DNA from: Thermosynechococcus sp. CL-1
GTDB lineage: Bacteria; Cyanobacteriota; Cyanobacteriia; Thermosynechococcales; Thermosynechococcaceae
Assembly: GCF_008386235.1 (NCBI RefSeq)
Contig: NZ_CP040671.1
Coordinates: 1,180,001-1,244,000, forward strand
Reading direction: 5' to 3'
Length of the DNA stretch: 64,000 nt
Below, one piece after another: positions 8,661 through 16,759 of the stretch. Within the stretch, counting starts at the first letter, position 1, and each line of letters opens with the position of its first letter. Made by a program: the position numbers and the translations under genes. Below the pieces are notes generated by a model. It saw only the letters and a program-made list of their open reading frames with translations, did not search any database and was not told where the DNA came from.

Positions 8661-10925
8661 ATGCATTTTACGATTGCCAGTCTGCTTGCCAACTTTAGCG
8701 AAGATAAATTTGTTGCCCCGAAAGTTCTCGAAAAAAAACTCGGCTGTGACGATCCTGAGAGCCAGCGAGAACTGGAAATTGCCCTTGATGCCCTAGAACG
8801 CATTGGCCTGCTCATCAAAGAACGGGGCAAGTATCGCCGCGCCAGTGATGATGGGTTGATTGAAGGGCGGCTGCGCTGCTCCAGCAAGGGTTTTTGCTTT
8901 GCGATTCAAGATACCGAGGGTGCTGAAGATATTTTTGTGCGTGAGCATCAACTCAGTACCGCTTGGAATGGCGATCGCGTGCTGGTGCGGGTCACCCGTG
9001 AAGGCCGCCGCAAGAAATCTCCAGAGGGGGAAGTGAAACTGATCCTTGAGCGGGGAAATCCCTCGGTGATTGCCCGGGTGAAACAGACCGAAGACGGCTT
9101 TCGGGCCATTCCCCTCGACGATCGCCTGCTCTTTGAAATTGCCCTTGAACCCAATGACCTCGTGCCCGATCTATCCACGGTGGTGGATCAACTGGTGCAT
9201 GTGAACATTCGCCGCTATCCCTTGGGGGGGTACCTGCCGACGGGGGAAATTGGCCAGATCCTAGGGAGTGATGCCCAATCGGCGCCAGCCTTAGATTTGA
9301 TTTGCTGCAAACATAATCTTGTCCGCCAATTTAGCCCCGCCCTGCGGACAGCAGCCGCCACCTTAAATGCCCAGTTGGAAACCTTGGACTTGAGCGATCG
9401 CCAAGACTTGCGGGAACTGGTCACCATTACCTTAGTGGCTCCCGGCCAAGAACCCCAAGTGGCCTTTTCCCTCGATGCCCTCGAGCAAAATCTCTGGCAG
9501 TTGGGGATTCACATTAGCGATGTGGGGGGATTGCTCCCCCGCGATGAACTGCTGGATCGCACTGCTCGCCGTCAGGGGATGACCCTCGCCACCCCTGAAC
9601 TGAGTTTGCCCCTCTTGCCGCAGGAATTGGAGAGGTTGCGCTTGCTGCCGGGGGGCGATCGCGCTGCCATTTCGCTGCTGATGGTGATCAACAATGCCGG
9701 TGAAGTTCAGTCCTACAGAATTTACCGCAGTTGTATCCGCGTTGATGCCTGTGTCACCAGTGAGCAGGTGGCGGCCACCCTTGCCCTAGGGGATACTTCC
9801 GGTGATTGGTTGCGTGCCCTGATTCACCTTGCCAATGCCGTGAGTCAGCAACGACAGGCACGGGGGAGTATTGAAGTTACGCCAGCGGATGCCCTGAGCC
9901 TTGCCTATGTCGATGAGGGTCTCGCCCCCGCCATTCCCCTACCGAGGGTCACCCCTTGGACAAGCTTAGTGATCCTTGCCAATGAACTCCTGGCTCGGCA
10001 TTTGGCGAAGTTGGGGGTACCGGCTCTCTACCGCACGCAGCCTGTGCCCGAACTCTATGCCGTGCAGGATTTTCTCAAGCTCTGCCAAAATCTCAACTTG
10101 CCCTTGAGCCTAGACAATCCCACGCAGGTCACGCCCCGCGACTGTCAGCGCTTTATGGCACAATTGGCCACCTCGGATCTAGCAGCCGTGTTGCAAGAAC
10201 TCCTGCTGGATAAACTCAAACCCGCCACTGATTCCACGACACAGCTGCCCCACTTTAGTTTGGCCACTGGCGAGGGCTATGGCCATTTCTGCTCACCCCT
10301 CCAACGCTACACTGACATTGTGAATCAGCGCATTTTGCACATTCTCCTGACGGAAGGGCGCGATCGCCGCGGGCCACGGGCAAAAGAGCGCGTCAATCTT
10401 GGCGAGTCCAGTTGCTTGGAGCAGGTGAATTGGACTGTTTTCACCACCGATATCCAGCGGGAAGTGGACACCCTCGTTAACGAATTAGCCCCCCACCTCC
10501 AAGAGCGGGAGCGGCAAACCTACACGGCTTGGAAGGATTTGGTGGGGCTACAACGGGTGCGCCAAGTCCAAGCCTGCATCGGCGAAGTGCGTTCGGGCAT
10601 TATTACCGGCGTGCAGTCCTATGGCTTCTTTGTGGAACTGATTGACTTTAATGTTGAGGGCTTAGTCCACGTCAGCTCCCTCAAGGATGACTGGTATGAA
10701 TACCGTGCCCATGCCCAAACCTTGACGGGTCGGCGTAACCGCTTGCGCTACCGCTTGGGCGATCGCGTTGAAGTCCTGATTAAAAATGTGGATTCCTACC
10801 GCCAGCAGGTGGATTTGGCGGTTATTAGTGGTGGCTCCCAAGTGACGGAAGAAGATCTCAACGGTAGTAGTGACGGCGGCGAAGCCCTCACCCCTTCTGA
10901 GGATGACGCTCCTGAGACTCTCTAA
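8661..10925 (+). CDS. RNase II/R-family protein (Zam/RNase R-like) with degenerate active site
   Basis: 754 aa, started at ATG 8661 (MHFTIASLLANFSEDKFVA). Order: winged-helix N-terminal segment (about 1-60), cold-shock/OB region with RLRCSSKGFCFAIQDTEGAEDIFV and NGDRVLVRV (about 70-115), central RNB-like domain (about 230-560), and an S1 domain (about 640-715: VRSGIITGVQSYGFFVELIDFNVEGLVHVSSL). RNB landmarks such as WQLGIHISDVGGLL, ILANELLARHLAKLGVPALYR and GHFCSPLQRYTDIVNQRIL are kept. However, the four-Asp cluster expected just before GIHISDV (pattern D-x-DA-DFDDA) is replaced by VAPGQEPQVAFSLDALE at about 258-275. Cyanobacteria carry a Zam protein (acetazolamide resistance) in this family; that identity is likely but recalled. 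Nuclease activity is doubtful. Confidence 0.85.
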   Translation: MHFTIASLLANFSEDKFVAPKVLEKKLGCDDPESQRELEIALDALERIGLLIKERGKYRRASDDGLIEGRLRCSSKGFCFAIQDTEGAEDIFVREHQLSTAWNGDRVLVRVTREGRRKKSPEGEVKLILERGNPSVIARVKQTEDGFRAIPLDDRLLFEIALEPNDLVPDLSTVVDQLVHVNIRRYPLGGYLPTGEIGQILGSDAQSAPALDLICCKHNLVRQFSPALRTAAATLNAQLETLDLSDRQDLRELVTITLVAPGQEPQVAFSLDALEQNLWQLGIHISDVGGLLPRDELLDRTARRQGMTLATPELSLPLLPQELERLRLLPGGDRAAISLLMVINNAGEVQSYRIYRSCIRVDACVTSEQVAATLALGDTSGDWLRALIHLANAVSQQRQARGSIEVTPADALSLAYVDEGLAPAIPLPRVTPWTSLVILANELLARHLAKLGVPALYRTQPVPELYAVQDFLKLCQNLNLPLSLDNPTQVTPRDCQRFMAQLATSDLAAVLQELLLDKLKPATDSTTQLPHFSLATGEGYGHFCSPLQRYTDIVNQRILHILLTEGRDRRGPRAKERVNLGESSCLEQVNWTVFTTDIQREVDTLVNELAPHLQERERQTYTAWKDLVGLQRVRQVQACIGEVRSGIITGVQSYGFFVELIDFNVEGLVHVSSLKDDWYEYRAHAQTLTGRRNRLRYRLGDRVEVLIKNVDSYRQQVDLAVISGGSQVTEEDLNGSSDGGEALTPSEDDAPETL

Positions 10926-10961
10926 ACCAGCAGTTGACGTTTTGCAGGGAGTGGGCAGCGG

Positions 10962-11957
10962 TTGAAAATCATTTATTTTGGCACACCGGAGTTTGCCCTT
11001 GCGCCGCTACAACGGCTGCTGGAAACAGAGACCTATCAAGTGTTGGGGGTGGTCACCCAGCCCGATCGCCGACGGGGACGGGGCAACCAGTTATCGCCTT
11101 CTCCGGTCAAGGCCTTAGCCCTTGGCCACAGATTACCGGTTTGGCAGCCGGAACGTCTGCGTCGGGATCCAGAGCTGCCTGGGGTCTTGCGATCGCTAGG
11201 CGCTGATGTCTTTGTGGTGGTGGCCTACGGTCAAATCCTGCCCCCGTCGATCCTTGAGATTCCCCGTTACGGCTGCATCAACATCCACGGCTCGCTGCTG
11301 CCGAAGTATCGCGGTGCCGCGCCCATTCAGTGGGCACTCTACCATGGCGAAGGGGAAACCGGCGTGACGACGATGCGCATGGATGCGGGTATGGACACAG
11401 GCCCGATGCTCCTGAAGCGCAAAGTAACGATTCATCTAGGAGATAACGCTGCTACCCTCAGTGCCAAGCTCAGTGACATGGGTGCCGACCTCCTACTAGA
11501 AACCTTGCAGCAACTGCTACAGCTTCAACCCGAACCCCAAAACGACGCTGAGGCTACCTACGCACCGCTCATTCAAAAAAGTGACTATGCCATTGATTGG
11601 GGGCGATCGGCCTTAGCCCTTCACAACCAAGTGCGCGCCTTTTACCCCTATGCCTATACCCAGTGGCAAGACACCCCCTTGAAACTGCTGCAAACGTGGC
11701 CATTGGTGCCCGAAGTGAGGGCCGAATTACCGGAACCTTTACACTCTTTTGTTTGTGAGCCTGAGGCATCTTCCGCCCCGGGTACGGTGGTAGAGCTAAT
11801 TAAGGGATGGGGCCCCGTGGTACAGACGGGCAAGGGTCGCCTGCTGCTGAGTCAAGTGCACTTGAGTGGTCGCAAAGCCCAATCGGGGTGGGATTTTGTC
11901 AATGGGGTACGGCTGGCGATCGCCACTCAATTCGATATGATGCCCTCAGCCCTGTAA
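10962..11957 (+). CDS. fmt: methionyl-tRNA formyltransferase
   Basis: 331 aa, TTG start (MKIIYFGTPEFALAPLQRLL), the conserved N-terminus of Fmt. It formylates initiator Met-tRNA using 10-formyl-tetrahydrofolate. Catalytic Asn107 and His109 lie in INIHGSLLPKYRGAAPIQWA and Asp145 in DAGMDTGPML. The flexible loop PDRRRGRGNQLSPSPVK is intact. The C-terminal OB domain follows from about residue 205. It lies 36 bp after the RNase R-like gene on the same strand, so co-transcription is likely. Confidence 0.96.
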   Translation: MKIIYFGTPEFALAPLQRLLETETYQVLGVVTQPDRRRGRGNQLSPSPVKALALGHRLPVWQPERLRRDPELPGVLRSLGADVFVVVAYGQILPPSILEIPRYGCINIHGSLLPKYRGAAPIQWALYHGEGETGVTTMRMDAGMDTGPMLLKRKVTIHLGDNAATLSAKLSDMGADLLLETLQQLLQLQPEPQNDAEATYAPLIQKSDYAIDWGRSALALHNQVRAFYPYAYTQWQDTPLKLLQTWPLVPEVRAELPEPLHSFVCEPEASSAPGTVVELIKGWGPVVQTGKGRLLLSQVHLSGRKAQSGWDFVNGVRLAIATQFDMMPSAL

Positions 11958-11984
11958 CTGAGTTTTAAGCACGCGGGGCTTAAT

Positions 11985-11999
11985 GTAACTAAATGTTAC
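11985..11999. repeat. GTAAC-5-GTTAC inverted repeat upstream of the RHH gene
   Basis: A 5-bp perfect inverted repeat with a 5-base loop sits between fmt and the promoter of the RHH-ycf46 genes, about 30 bp upstream of the -35 box. It is too weak for a terminator and has no T tract; it could be an operator for the adjacent ribbon-helix-helix protein. Function is inference. Confidence 0.35.
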
Positions 12000-12027
12000 G
12001 ATTTTGCCGTTTTGACAGCATTTCACC

Positions 12028-12057
12028 TTGACACCCCTCGGATCGGCTCACTACACT
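12028..12057 (+). promoter_or_regulatory. sigma70-type promoter for the RHH-ycf46 genes
   Basis: A perfect TTGACA at 12028-12033 is followed after 18 bp by TACACT at 12052-12057. Transcription would begin near 12064, leaving about 25 nt before ATG 12090. This supports the 12090 start over the upstream TTG at 12012. A second TTGACA at 12012-12017 is spaced too far to use the same -10. Confidence 0.6.
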
Positions 12058-12089
12058 GGCACACATACCTAGGTACGTCTCTAACCCCT

Positions 12090-12413
12090 ATGGAAGATAA
12101 GCAAAAGGTTACGTTGTATCTATCCCCCGATGTGCACCGCCAGCTAAAGATTGCCGCTGTGGTCGAGCAGGAAACGATGTCCACCCTTGCTGAACGTGCC
12201 ATTGAATTTCTGCTGGCTCACCCAGAAGTACTGGCGGAATATGCCGAGCAAAAGCATGGCAATGTGCATCGGGTTTACCACTGCCCAGAGTGTGCTAGTG
12301 CCCTTGTCCTACGGGGGGATGAGCTAACGGCCTTGGTCAATCAGCCCACAGTGATTGATGACGACAGCCTCAGTGTTCCTTCGCTCTCCGTCGAGTTGGT
12401 GTCTGCCCGCTAG
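12090..12413 (+). CDS. ribbon-helix-helix-type protein with CxxC (107 aa)
   Basis: Started at ATG 12090 (MEDKQKVTLYLSPDVHRQLK). The N-terminal 45 residues have the RHH pattern: a beta strand KVTLYLSPDVHRQLKIAAVV, then a helix STLAERAIEFLLAHP. The middle contains VYHCPECASALVLRGDE, one CxxC, so a dimer could share a zinc site. The C-terminus is acidic and low in structure (VIDDDSLSVPSLSVELV). Probably a cyanobacterial transcription factor or antitoxin-like DNA-binding protein; its target is unknown. It is 44 bp upstream of ycf46 on the same strand behind a good promoter. Confidence 0.75.
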   Translation: MEDKQKVTLYLSPDVHRQLKIAAVVEQETMSTLAERAIEFLLAHPEVLAEYAEQKHGNVHRVYHCPECASALVLRGDELTALVNQPTVIDDDSLSVPSLSVELVSAR

Positions 12414-12442
12414 GGGCGGGGGTGTTGGGTCAGCCTTGAAAG

Positions 12443-12460
12443 AAGGAGGTGATTGCTGTG
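12443..12460 (+). promoter_or_regulatory. near-perfect Shine-Dalgarno and GTG start of ycf46
   Basis: AAGGAGGTGA at 12443-12452 is fully complementary to the 16S rRNA tail, and the GTG at 12458-12460 lies 5 bases after it. This decides the ycf46 start against an in-frame GTG at 12449 that lies inside the SD itself. Such a strong SD is unusual in this window, where most genes have weak or no SD. Confidence 0.8.
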
Positions 12461-13987
12461 CAAGAAGAATTGAGTATCCTCATCCAAGCGCAATATCCGT
12501 TGATCTACCTCCTGACCTCTGAAGAAGAGCGGGCTGAGCAGGCGATCGCTACCATTGCCCAAAGTCAAGTCGGGTCTCAAGGGCGGTCTCCCCGCAAGCT
12601 CTACATCTGGACAGTGACCCACGGCATGGTCGAGTATGGCCATCCCCGCAACAACAGTCACCACAACACTGTCTCGCCAGAAGCCGCCATTCAATGGGTT
12701 GTTCACCAACGGGAACCGGGCATCTACGTCTTCAAGGATTTGCACCCCTTCATTGATTCGCCCCCTGTGACTCGTTCTTTACGGGACGCGATCGCCAGCT
12801 TCAAAAGCAGCCACAAAACCATTATTCTCATGTCCCCGGAAGCGGCGCAGCGGATTCCTGTCGAACTGGAAAAAGAAATCGTTGTCGTTGACTACCCTCT
12901 ACCCAGTATCAACGAACTAGATGAGGTGCTCGAGGAGCAACTAGATCCCCGCAATCGCCGCCTCACCCCTGAGGTACGGGAAAAACTCGTCAAAGCCACC
13001 CTTGGCCTGACGCGGGATGAAGCTGAAAAAGTCTTTCGCAAAGCCAAAGTGACCGCAGGTCGCCTCACGGAAGCAGAGGTAGATATTATTCTCTCCGAGA
13101 AAAAGCAAATTATTCGTCGCAATGGCATCCTCGAGTATATGGAAGTGGATGAAACCATTGATTCGGTCGGCGGTCTAGAGGAACTGAAAGTCTGGTTACG
13201 CCAACGCGCCAACGCCTTCAGTGAAAAGGCGCGTGAATACGGCTTACCGCAACCGAAGGGGATGTTAATTTTGGGGGTTCCCGGCTGTGGGAAGTCCCTG
13301 ATTGCCAAAACCACCTCCCGCCTTTGGGGCTTGCCGTTGCTGCGCCTTGATATGGGGCGCGTCTATGACGGTTCAATGGTGGGGCGATCGGAGGCCAATT
13401 TGCGCAATGCCCTAAAAACCGCTGAATCCATTTCCCCTGCCATTCTCTTTATTGATGAAATGGACAAGGCCTTTGCGGGCGGAGCAGGCTCCTCGGACTC
13501 CGATGGCGGTACCTCAAGCCGGATCTTTGGCTCCTTCCTGACTTGGATGCAGGAGAAAAAGTCTCCCGTCTTTGTCTTGGCGACAGCCAACCGCGTCGAA
13601 CGGCTCCCCGGTGAATTTTTGCGCAAAGGTCGCTTTGATGAAATTTTCTTTGTGGATTTGCCCAATGCCGAGGAGCGCAAGGAAATCTTTCGCATTCACC
13701 TCACCAAGCGCCGTCGCGAGATTGATCGCTTTGACCTAGAGCAACTGGCCAATATCTGTGATGGCTTTTCAGGTGCCGAGATTGAGCAGGCCATCATTGC
13801 TGCCATGTACGAAGCCTTTGCTCAAGGGCGTGAGTTTACCCAGTTAGACATTATTGCCGCTAGCCGTGCCACTCAACCCCTTTCCAAGACGATGCAAGAG
13901 CAGGTCACGGCACTGCGTGATTGGGCACGCCAACGGGCGCGTCCGGCGGCTGCTTCAGTGGCTGAATACCAGCGACTGGAGTTCTGA
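12458..13987 (+). CDS. ycf46: Ycf46-like AAA+ ATPase
   Basis: 509 aa from GTG 12458 (VQEELSILIQAQYPLIYLLT). The N-terminal 240 residues are the Ycf46-specific region with a RecA-like half (YIWTVTHGMVEYG, IYVFKDLHPFI). The C-terminal AAA module has Walker A GVPGCGKS at about 272, Walker B ILFIDEMDKAF at about 329, FVLATANRVERLPGEFLRKGRFDE (sensor 1 and Arg finger region) and a sensor-2/lid ending FSGAEIEQAIIAAMYEAF. Conserved in cyanobacteria and red-algal plastids; linked in the literature to inorganic carbon use and photosynthesis regulation, mechanism unclear. Probably co-transcribed with the RHH protein. Confidence 0.95.
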   Translation: MQEELSILIQAQYPLIYLLTSEEERAEQAIATIAQSQVGSQGRSPRKLYIWTVTHGMVEYGHPRNNSHHNTVSPEAAIQWVVHQREPGIYVFKDLHPFIDSPPVTRSLRDAIASFKSSHKTIILMSPEAAQRIPVELEKEIVVVDYPLPSINELDEVLEEQLDPRNRRLTPEVREKLVKATLGLTRDEAEKVFRKAKVTAGRLTEAEVDIILSEKKQIIRRNGILEYMEVDETIDSVGGLEELKVWLRQRANAFSEKAREYGLPQPKGMLILGVPGCGKSLIAKTTSRLWGLPLLRLDMGRVYDGSMVGRSEANLRNALKTAESISPAILFIDEMDKAFAGGAGSSDSDGGTSSRIFGSFLTWMQEKKSPVFVLATANRVERLPGEFLRKGRFDEIFFVDLPNAEERKEIFRIHLTKRRREIDRFDLEQLANICDGFSGAEIEQAIIAAMYEAFAQGREFTQLDIIAASRATQPLSKTMQEQVTALRDWARQRARPAAASVAEYQRLEF

Positions 13988-14107
13988 CAAGCTTCCTTCT
14001 GTCTGCCCTGCGCAGATGGGAGAAAGACCCGACCACAGGGGTTTGGTTCGCCATAAATTGTGGTTCATTCAGTCCAATGTTTCTGTCTCAATCTGGAGGA
14101 AATCCAC

Positions 14108-14461
14108 ATGTCTCACTTCAGCACCCTGCGTACGAAAATTACCGATGCTGAAATCTTGAAAGCGTCCCTGCGGGATCTGGGCATTACGGTGAAAACCAAT
14201 GCCGATGTGCGTGGCTACAATGGCCAACGTGTTCGCTCTGACATCGTCGCTGTCCTCGATGGCGAGTATGATCTGGGCTGGTCTCGCAATGCTGATGGCA
14301 CCTTTGATCTGATTGCTGACCTCTGGGGTGTGGCCAAAAAACACAACCAAACTGAGCTGATCAACTCGATCAACCAAAAATATGCCATCAACAAAACCTT
14401 GGCTGAGGTGAAGCGTCCTGGCCTTCAGAACGCCAACGTCAAGCTTGTGGTGCATAGCTAA
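14108..14461 (+). CDS. ycf35: Ycf35 (DUF1257) protein
   Basis: 117 aa from ATG 14108, preceded by CTGGAGGAAATCCAC, a good SD. The sequence MSHFSTLRTKITDAEILKAS, LRDLGITVKTNADVRGYNG and GEYDLGWSRNADGTFDLIAD is the DUF1257/Ycf35 signature. It is conserved across cyanobacteria and in red-algal plastids; the biochemical role is not established. It stands alone with its own terminator (14516-14547), 120 bp downstream of ycf46 on the same strand. Confidence 0.95.
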   Translation: MSHFSTLRTKITDAEILKASLRDLGITVKTNADVRGYNGQRVRSDIVAVLDGEYDLGWSRNADGTFDLIADLWGVAKKHNQTELINSINQKYAINKTLAEVKRPGLQNANVKLVVHS

Positions 14462-14515
14462 TCCTGTTGCCAATTGCTTTGTACTGTCTAGCGCGCGTTC
14501 CCAAGTAATCCGCTG

Positions 14516-14547
14516 GCTGACTCCCTAGGGGTCGGCCTCTTTTTTTA
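14516..14547 (+). terminator. Rho-independent terminator after ycf35
   Basis: GCTGACTCC (14516-14524), loop CTA, and GGGGTCGGC (14528-14536) form a 9-bp stem with two G-T wobbles, followed by CTCTTTTTTT. It lies 55 bp past the ycf35 stop and separates it from the methyltransferase gene. This is the clearest intrinsic terminator in the window. Confidence 0.8.
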
Positions 14548-14603
14548 TCTCAGGATTACGAATATGGTATTTTGGCGGTACAGGGAAGGATGGCTTATAG
14601 TTA

Positions 14604-15533
14604 TTGAGTTCTGGCCAGCACATTCAAGAGCGTTTTTCTCCAGAGGCTAAGCTAGTCGTTGCCAGTGGAGATGTCTGTGAGGTGATTCGTCAGGTGCCGG
14701 ATGAGGCTATGACGCTCATCTTTACGTCGCCGCCCTACAACCTCGGCAAGGCCTATGAAACGCCGGTGGCGATCGAGGACTATCTCCAAAGCCAAAGTGA
14801 GGTAATTACCGAGCTATATCGAGTACTACGGCCAGAGGGAAGTTTGTGCTGGCAAGTGGGGAATTTTGTTCAAGGGGGAGAGGTGTATCCCTTGGATATT
14901 TTGTTTTATCCCCTGTTCAAGCGGTTGGGTTTGAAGCTGCGCAATCGCATCATCTGGAAATTTGGCCATGGTCTCCATGCCACAAAGCGCTTTTCTGGCC
15001 GCTATGAAACGATTCTCTGGTTCACGAAGTCCGATCACTACATCTTTAATTTGGATGCCGTGCGTATTCCAGCCAAATATCCGGGGAAACGCCATTTCAA
15101 AGGCCCCAATAAGGGCAAACCCTCGGGCAATCCCTTGGGCAAAAATCCATCCGATGTCTGGGAAATCCTTCTTCAGGATTGGCAAGAACTGGTGTGGGAT
15201 ATTCCCAATGTCAAGTTCAATCATCCTGAAAAAACATTGCATCCCTGCCAGTTTCCCATTGAGTTGGTGGAGCGGTGCGTTCTCGCCCTCAGCCATGAAG
15301 GGGATTGGGTCTTTGACCCCTATATGGGGGTGGGATCATCGCTTTTGGCTGCCCTAATGCACAATCGGCGGGCGATGGGCTGTGAAAAGGAACCCGCTTA
15401 TGTCAACATTGCTCGCCAACGGATTCAGGCCTATGAAAATGGCACCCTGCCCTACCGTCCCCTCGGCAGACCGGTGTACGCCCCCACAGGGCATGAGAAA
15501 ATAGCCCAAGTTCCTGAAGAGTGGCAACAGTGA
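14604..15533 (+). CDS. site-specific DNA methyltransferase (beta class, N4-C or N6-A)
   Basis: 309 aa, TTG start (a TAG at 14598 excludes anything longer). Motif IV TSPPYN occurs at about 42-47 and motif I/AdoMet site FDPYMGVGSSLLAAL at about 236-250, the motif IV-before-I order of beta-class amino-methyltransferases. Also present are a target-recognition stretch around HGLHATKRFSGRYE and PNVKFNHPEKTLHPCQFPIELVER (motif X region). The SPPY tetrad fits N4-cytosine or some N6-adenine enzymes. No restriction endonuclease gene is adjacent, so it looks solitary. A conserved N4C enzyme for GGCC is known in Synechocystis; equivalence is possible but not shown. Its stop overlaps the next start as GTGA. 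Confidence 0.9.
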   Translation: MSSGQHIQERFSPEAKLVVASGDVCEVIRQVPDEAMTLIFTSPPYNLGKAYETPVAIEDYLQSQSEVITELYRVLRPEGSLCWQVGNFVQGGEVYPLDILFYPLFKRLGLKLRNRIIWKFGHGLHATKRFSGRYETILWFTKSDHYIFNLDAVRIPAKYPGKRHFKGPNKGKPSGNPLGKNPSDVWEILLQDWQELVWDIPNVKFNHPEKTLHPCQFPIELVERCVLALSHEGDWVFDPYMGVGSSLLAALMHNRRAMGCEKEPAYVNIARQRIQAYENGTLPYRPLGRPVYAPTGHEKIAQVPEEWQQ

Positions 15534-16054
15534 ATTGGCGATCGCTCGATGAACTGGTACGCATTCAATCCAAGTGGGTGACCTTGATTGCCGAAAAGTG
15601 GCTGACGGACACAGGTGAAACCTTAGAATACTGGCGGGTAGAAAAGGCGGACTCGGTGATTGTCCTGCCGCTGCAAGGGAAGGATTTAATCTGCTTGCCG
15701 CCAACCTTTCGGGTGGGGGTTCAGCGAGCTACGGTGGATTTTCCCGGTGGCAGAGTAGGGTCGGATCAAGATCCGATCGCGATCGTGCCGCAAATTTTGA
15801 CACGGGAATTGGGAATTACCGCTGATGTCATTCAAGGAATCACCCCGATCAGTGAGCAGCCTTGGCTGGTCAATAGTGCTTTCTCCAATCAAAGAGTGTG
15901 GGGCTTTGTTGCTGAACTCGCACCAAGGGCAACGGTACCTCAAGCCGGGGGCAGGTTTCGGCTCGGGAGTCCGGACATCTCACAGCTTCTTGCACAGTTG
16001 GAGTGCTTGCAATGTCGTGCTGTTTTGTTGCAATGGCTGTATCTCTCTTTATAG
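15530..16054 (+). CDS. Nudix-like hydrolase with degenerate box, 3' end altered by an IS
   Basis: 174 aa from GTG 15530, which overlaps the methyltransferase stop as GTGA. The fold resembles ADP-ribose pyrophosphatases: KWVTLIAEKWLTDTGETLEY, then VEKADSVIVLPLQGK, then TVDFPGGRVGSDQDPIAIVP and ILTRELGITAD. The Nudix box is degenerate: GG and REL are kept but the metal-binding E-x-x-E-E pair and the Glu after G-x5 are missing, so catalysis is doubtful. The final TAG (16052-16054) belongs to the inserted IS element. Removing the element and one TA would give TTA CGT TGA, one residue longer. Function unknown. Confidence 0.7.
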   Translation: MNWRSLDELVRIQSKWVTLIAEKWLTDTGETLEYWRVEKADSVIVLPLQGKDLICLPPTFRVGVQRATVDFPGGRVGSDQDPIAIVPQILTRELGITADVIQGITPISEQPWLVNSAFSNQRVWGFVAELAPRATVPQAGGRFRLGSPDISQLLAQLECLQCRAVLLQWLYLSL

Positions 16055-16074
16055 CTATTCCAATAGAGAATGAG
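16050..16074. repeat. left terminal inverted repeat and TA target of the IS630-type element
   Basis: TATAGCTATTCC followed by AATAGAGAATGAG matches the reverse complement of 16737-16761 at 19 of 25 positions. The outermost TA (16050-16051) is the duplicated target. Confidence 0.7.
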
Positions 16075-16759
16075 GCATCATCCAGCATAATACTTGCGAA
16101 TCACCTCATCAATCGAACTGTTTGACCCTGCATACATTCGCGCTCGCTTCAGCGCACTGAAGTCGTGCTCAATCACATTCAAATCAAGAGAGTATTTCGG
16201 TAAAAATAACACCTCGTGACCCGCCGCTTTCACCACTGCCTGAATCACCCCTTTCGGGTGAATCGGTGCATTATCCATGATATACACCACTGTTTCCTCG
16301 CCGTGACTCTCTACCCATGTGTCGAGCTGCTGTTGATACGCTTGCCGCTCTTCCTCACACCGTTCTTGGTAACGCATCTGTTTTTTTTCGGGTCATGCCC
16401 ATCTGGTCGAGGGCGTAACTAATGGTGGAAACTTGGACGCCAAATCGCTGGGCACGGTCGATTAAACGGTCGTCGGGATGGGCAGCAACATCCGCTGCTA
16501 AGGCCGCCCAATCCAGCTTCCAAGGACAACGGGGGACAACCGTGGGCGCTAAGTCCTCTCGCTTCAGCCAGCGATGGATGGCGGCGCGGCTCACCTGAAA
16601 GATCTGAGTCGTTTCACTGATTTTGCCGCCTTGCTGGATATAGGAGACAACCCGCTCTCGTCAGTCCAAGCTATAGCTCATATTCTTGAGTAACATTCAT
16701 GACGCTTTGAGTATAGCCTATCCCTCTTGAAAATATCTCACTCCCTTTCGAAATGGCTA
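16052..16759 (-). mobile_element. decayed IS630/Tc1-type insertion sequence (708 bp)
   Basis: The element is bounded by imperfect 25-bp inverted repeats and flanked on each side by TA (16050-16051 and 16760-16761), the target duplication of the IS630/Tc1/mariner group. Its only gene is a broken transposase on the minus strand. At 708 bp it is shorter than usual for the family, consistent with an internal deletion. It landed at a TA in the last codons of the Nudix-like gene, 74 bp from the 3' end of the cellulose synthase gene. Confidence 0.8.
16078..16681 (-). pseudogene. IS630-family transposase, inactivated
   Basis: Reading from ATG 16681 gives MSYSLD, then an in-frame TGA (16661-16663) where related proteins have Leu, then RERVVSYIQQGGKISETTQI and VSRAAIHRWLKRE (helix-turn-helix). 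At an A8 run (plus strand T8, 16381-16388) the frame must shift by +1 to continue into the catalytic half ending LPKYSLDLNVIEH and FSALKRAR. In the catalytic half, VVYI is joined directly to MDNAPIH, so the usual segment with the first catalytic Asp (VVYLDE-type, about 60-70 residues) seems deleted. The A8 shift could be programmed slippage as in other IS elements, but the nonsense codon and deletion indicate a dead gene. Confidence 0.8.

Noticed and set aside
16381-16388. T8 run as a possible programmed frameshift making an active IS630 transposase
   Set aside because: Slippage is possible, but the TGA at codon 7 and the missing first catalytic Asp segment make an active enzyme unlikely in any frame.
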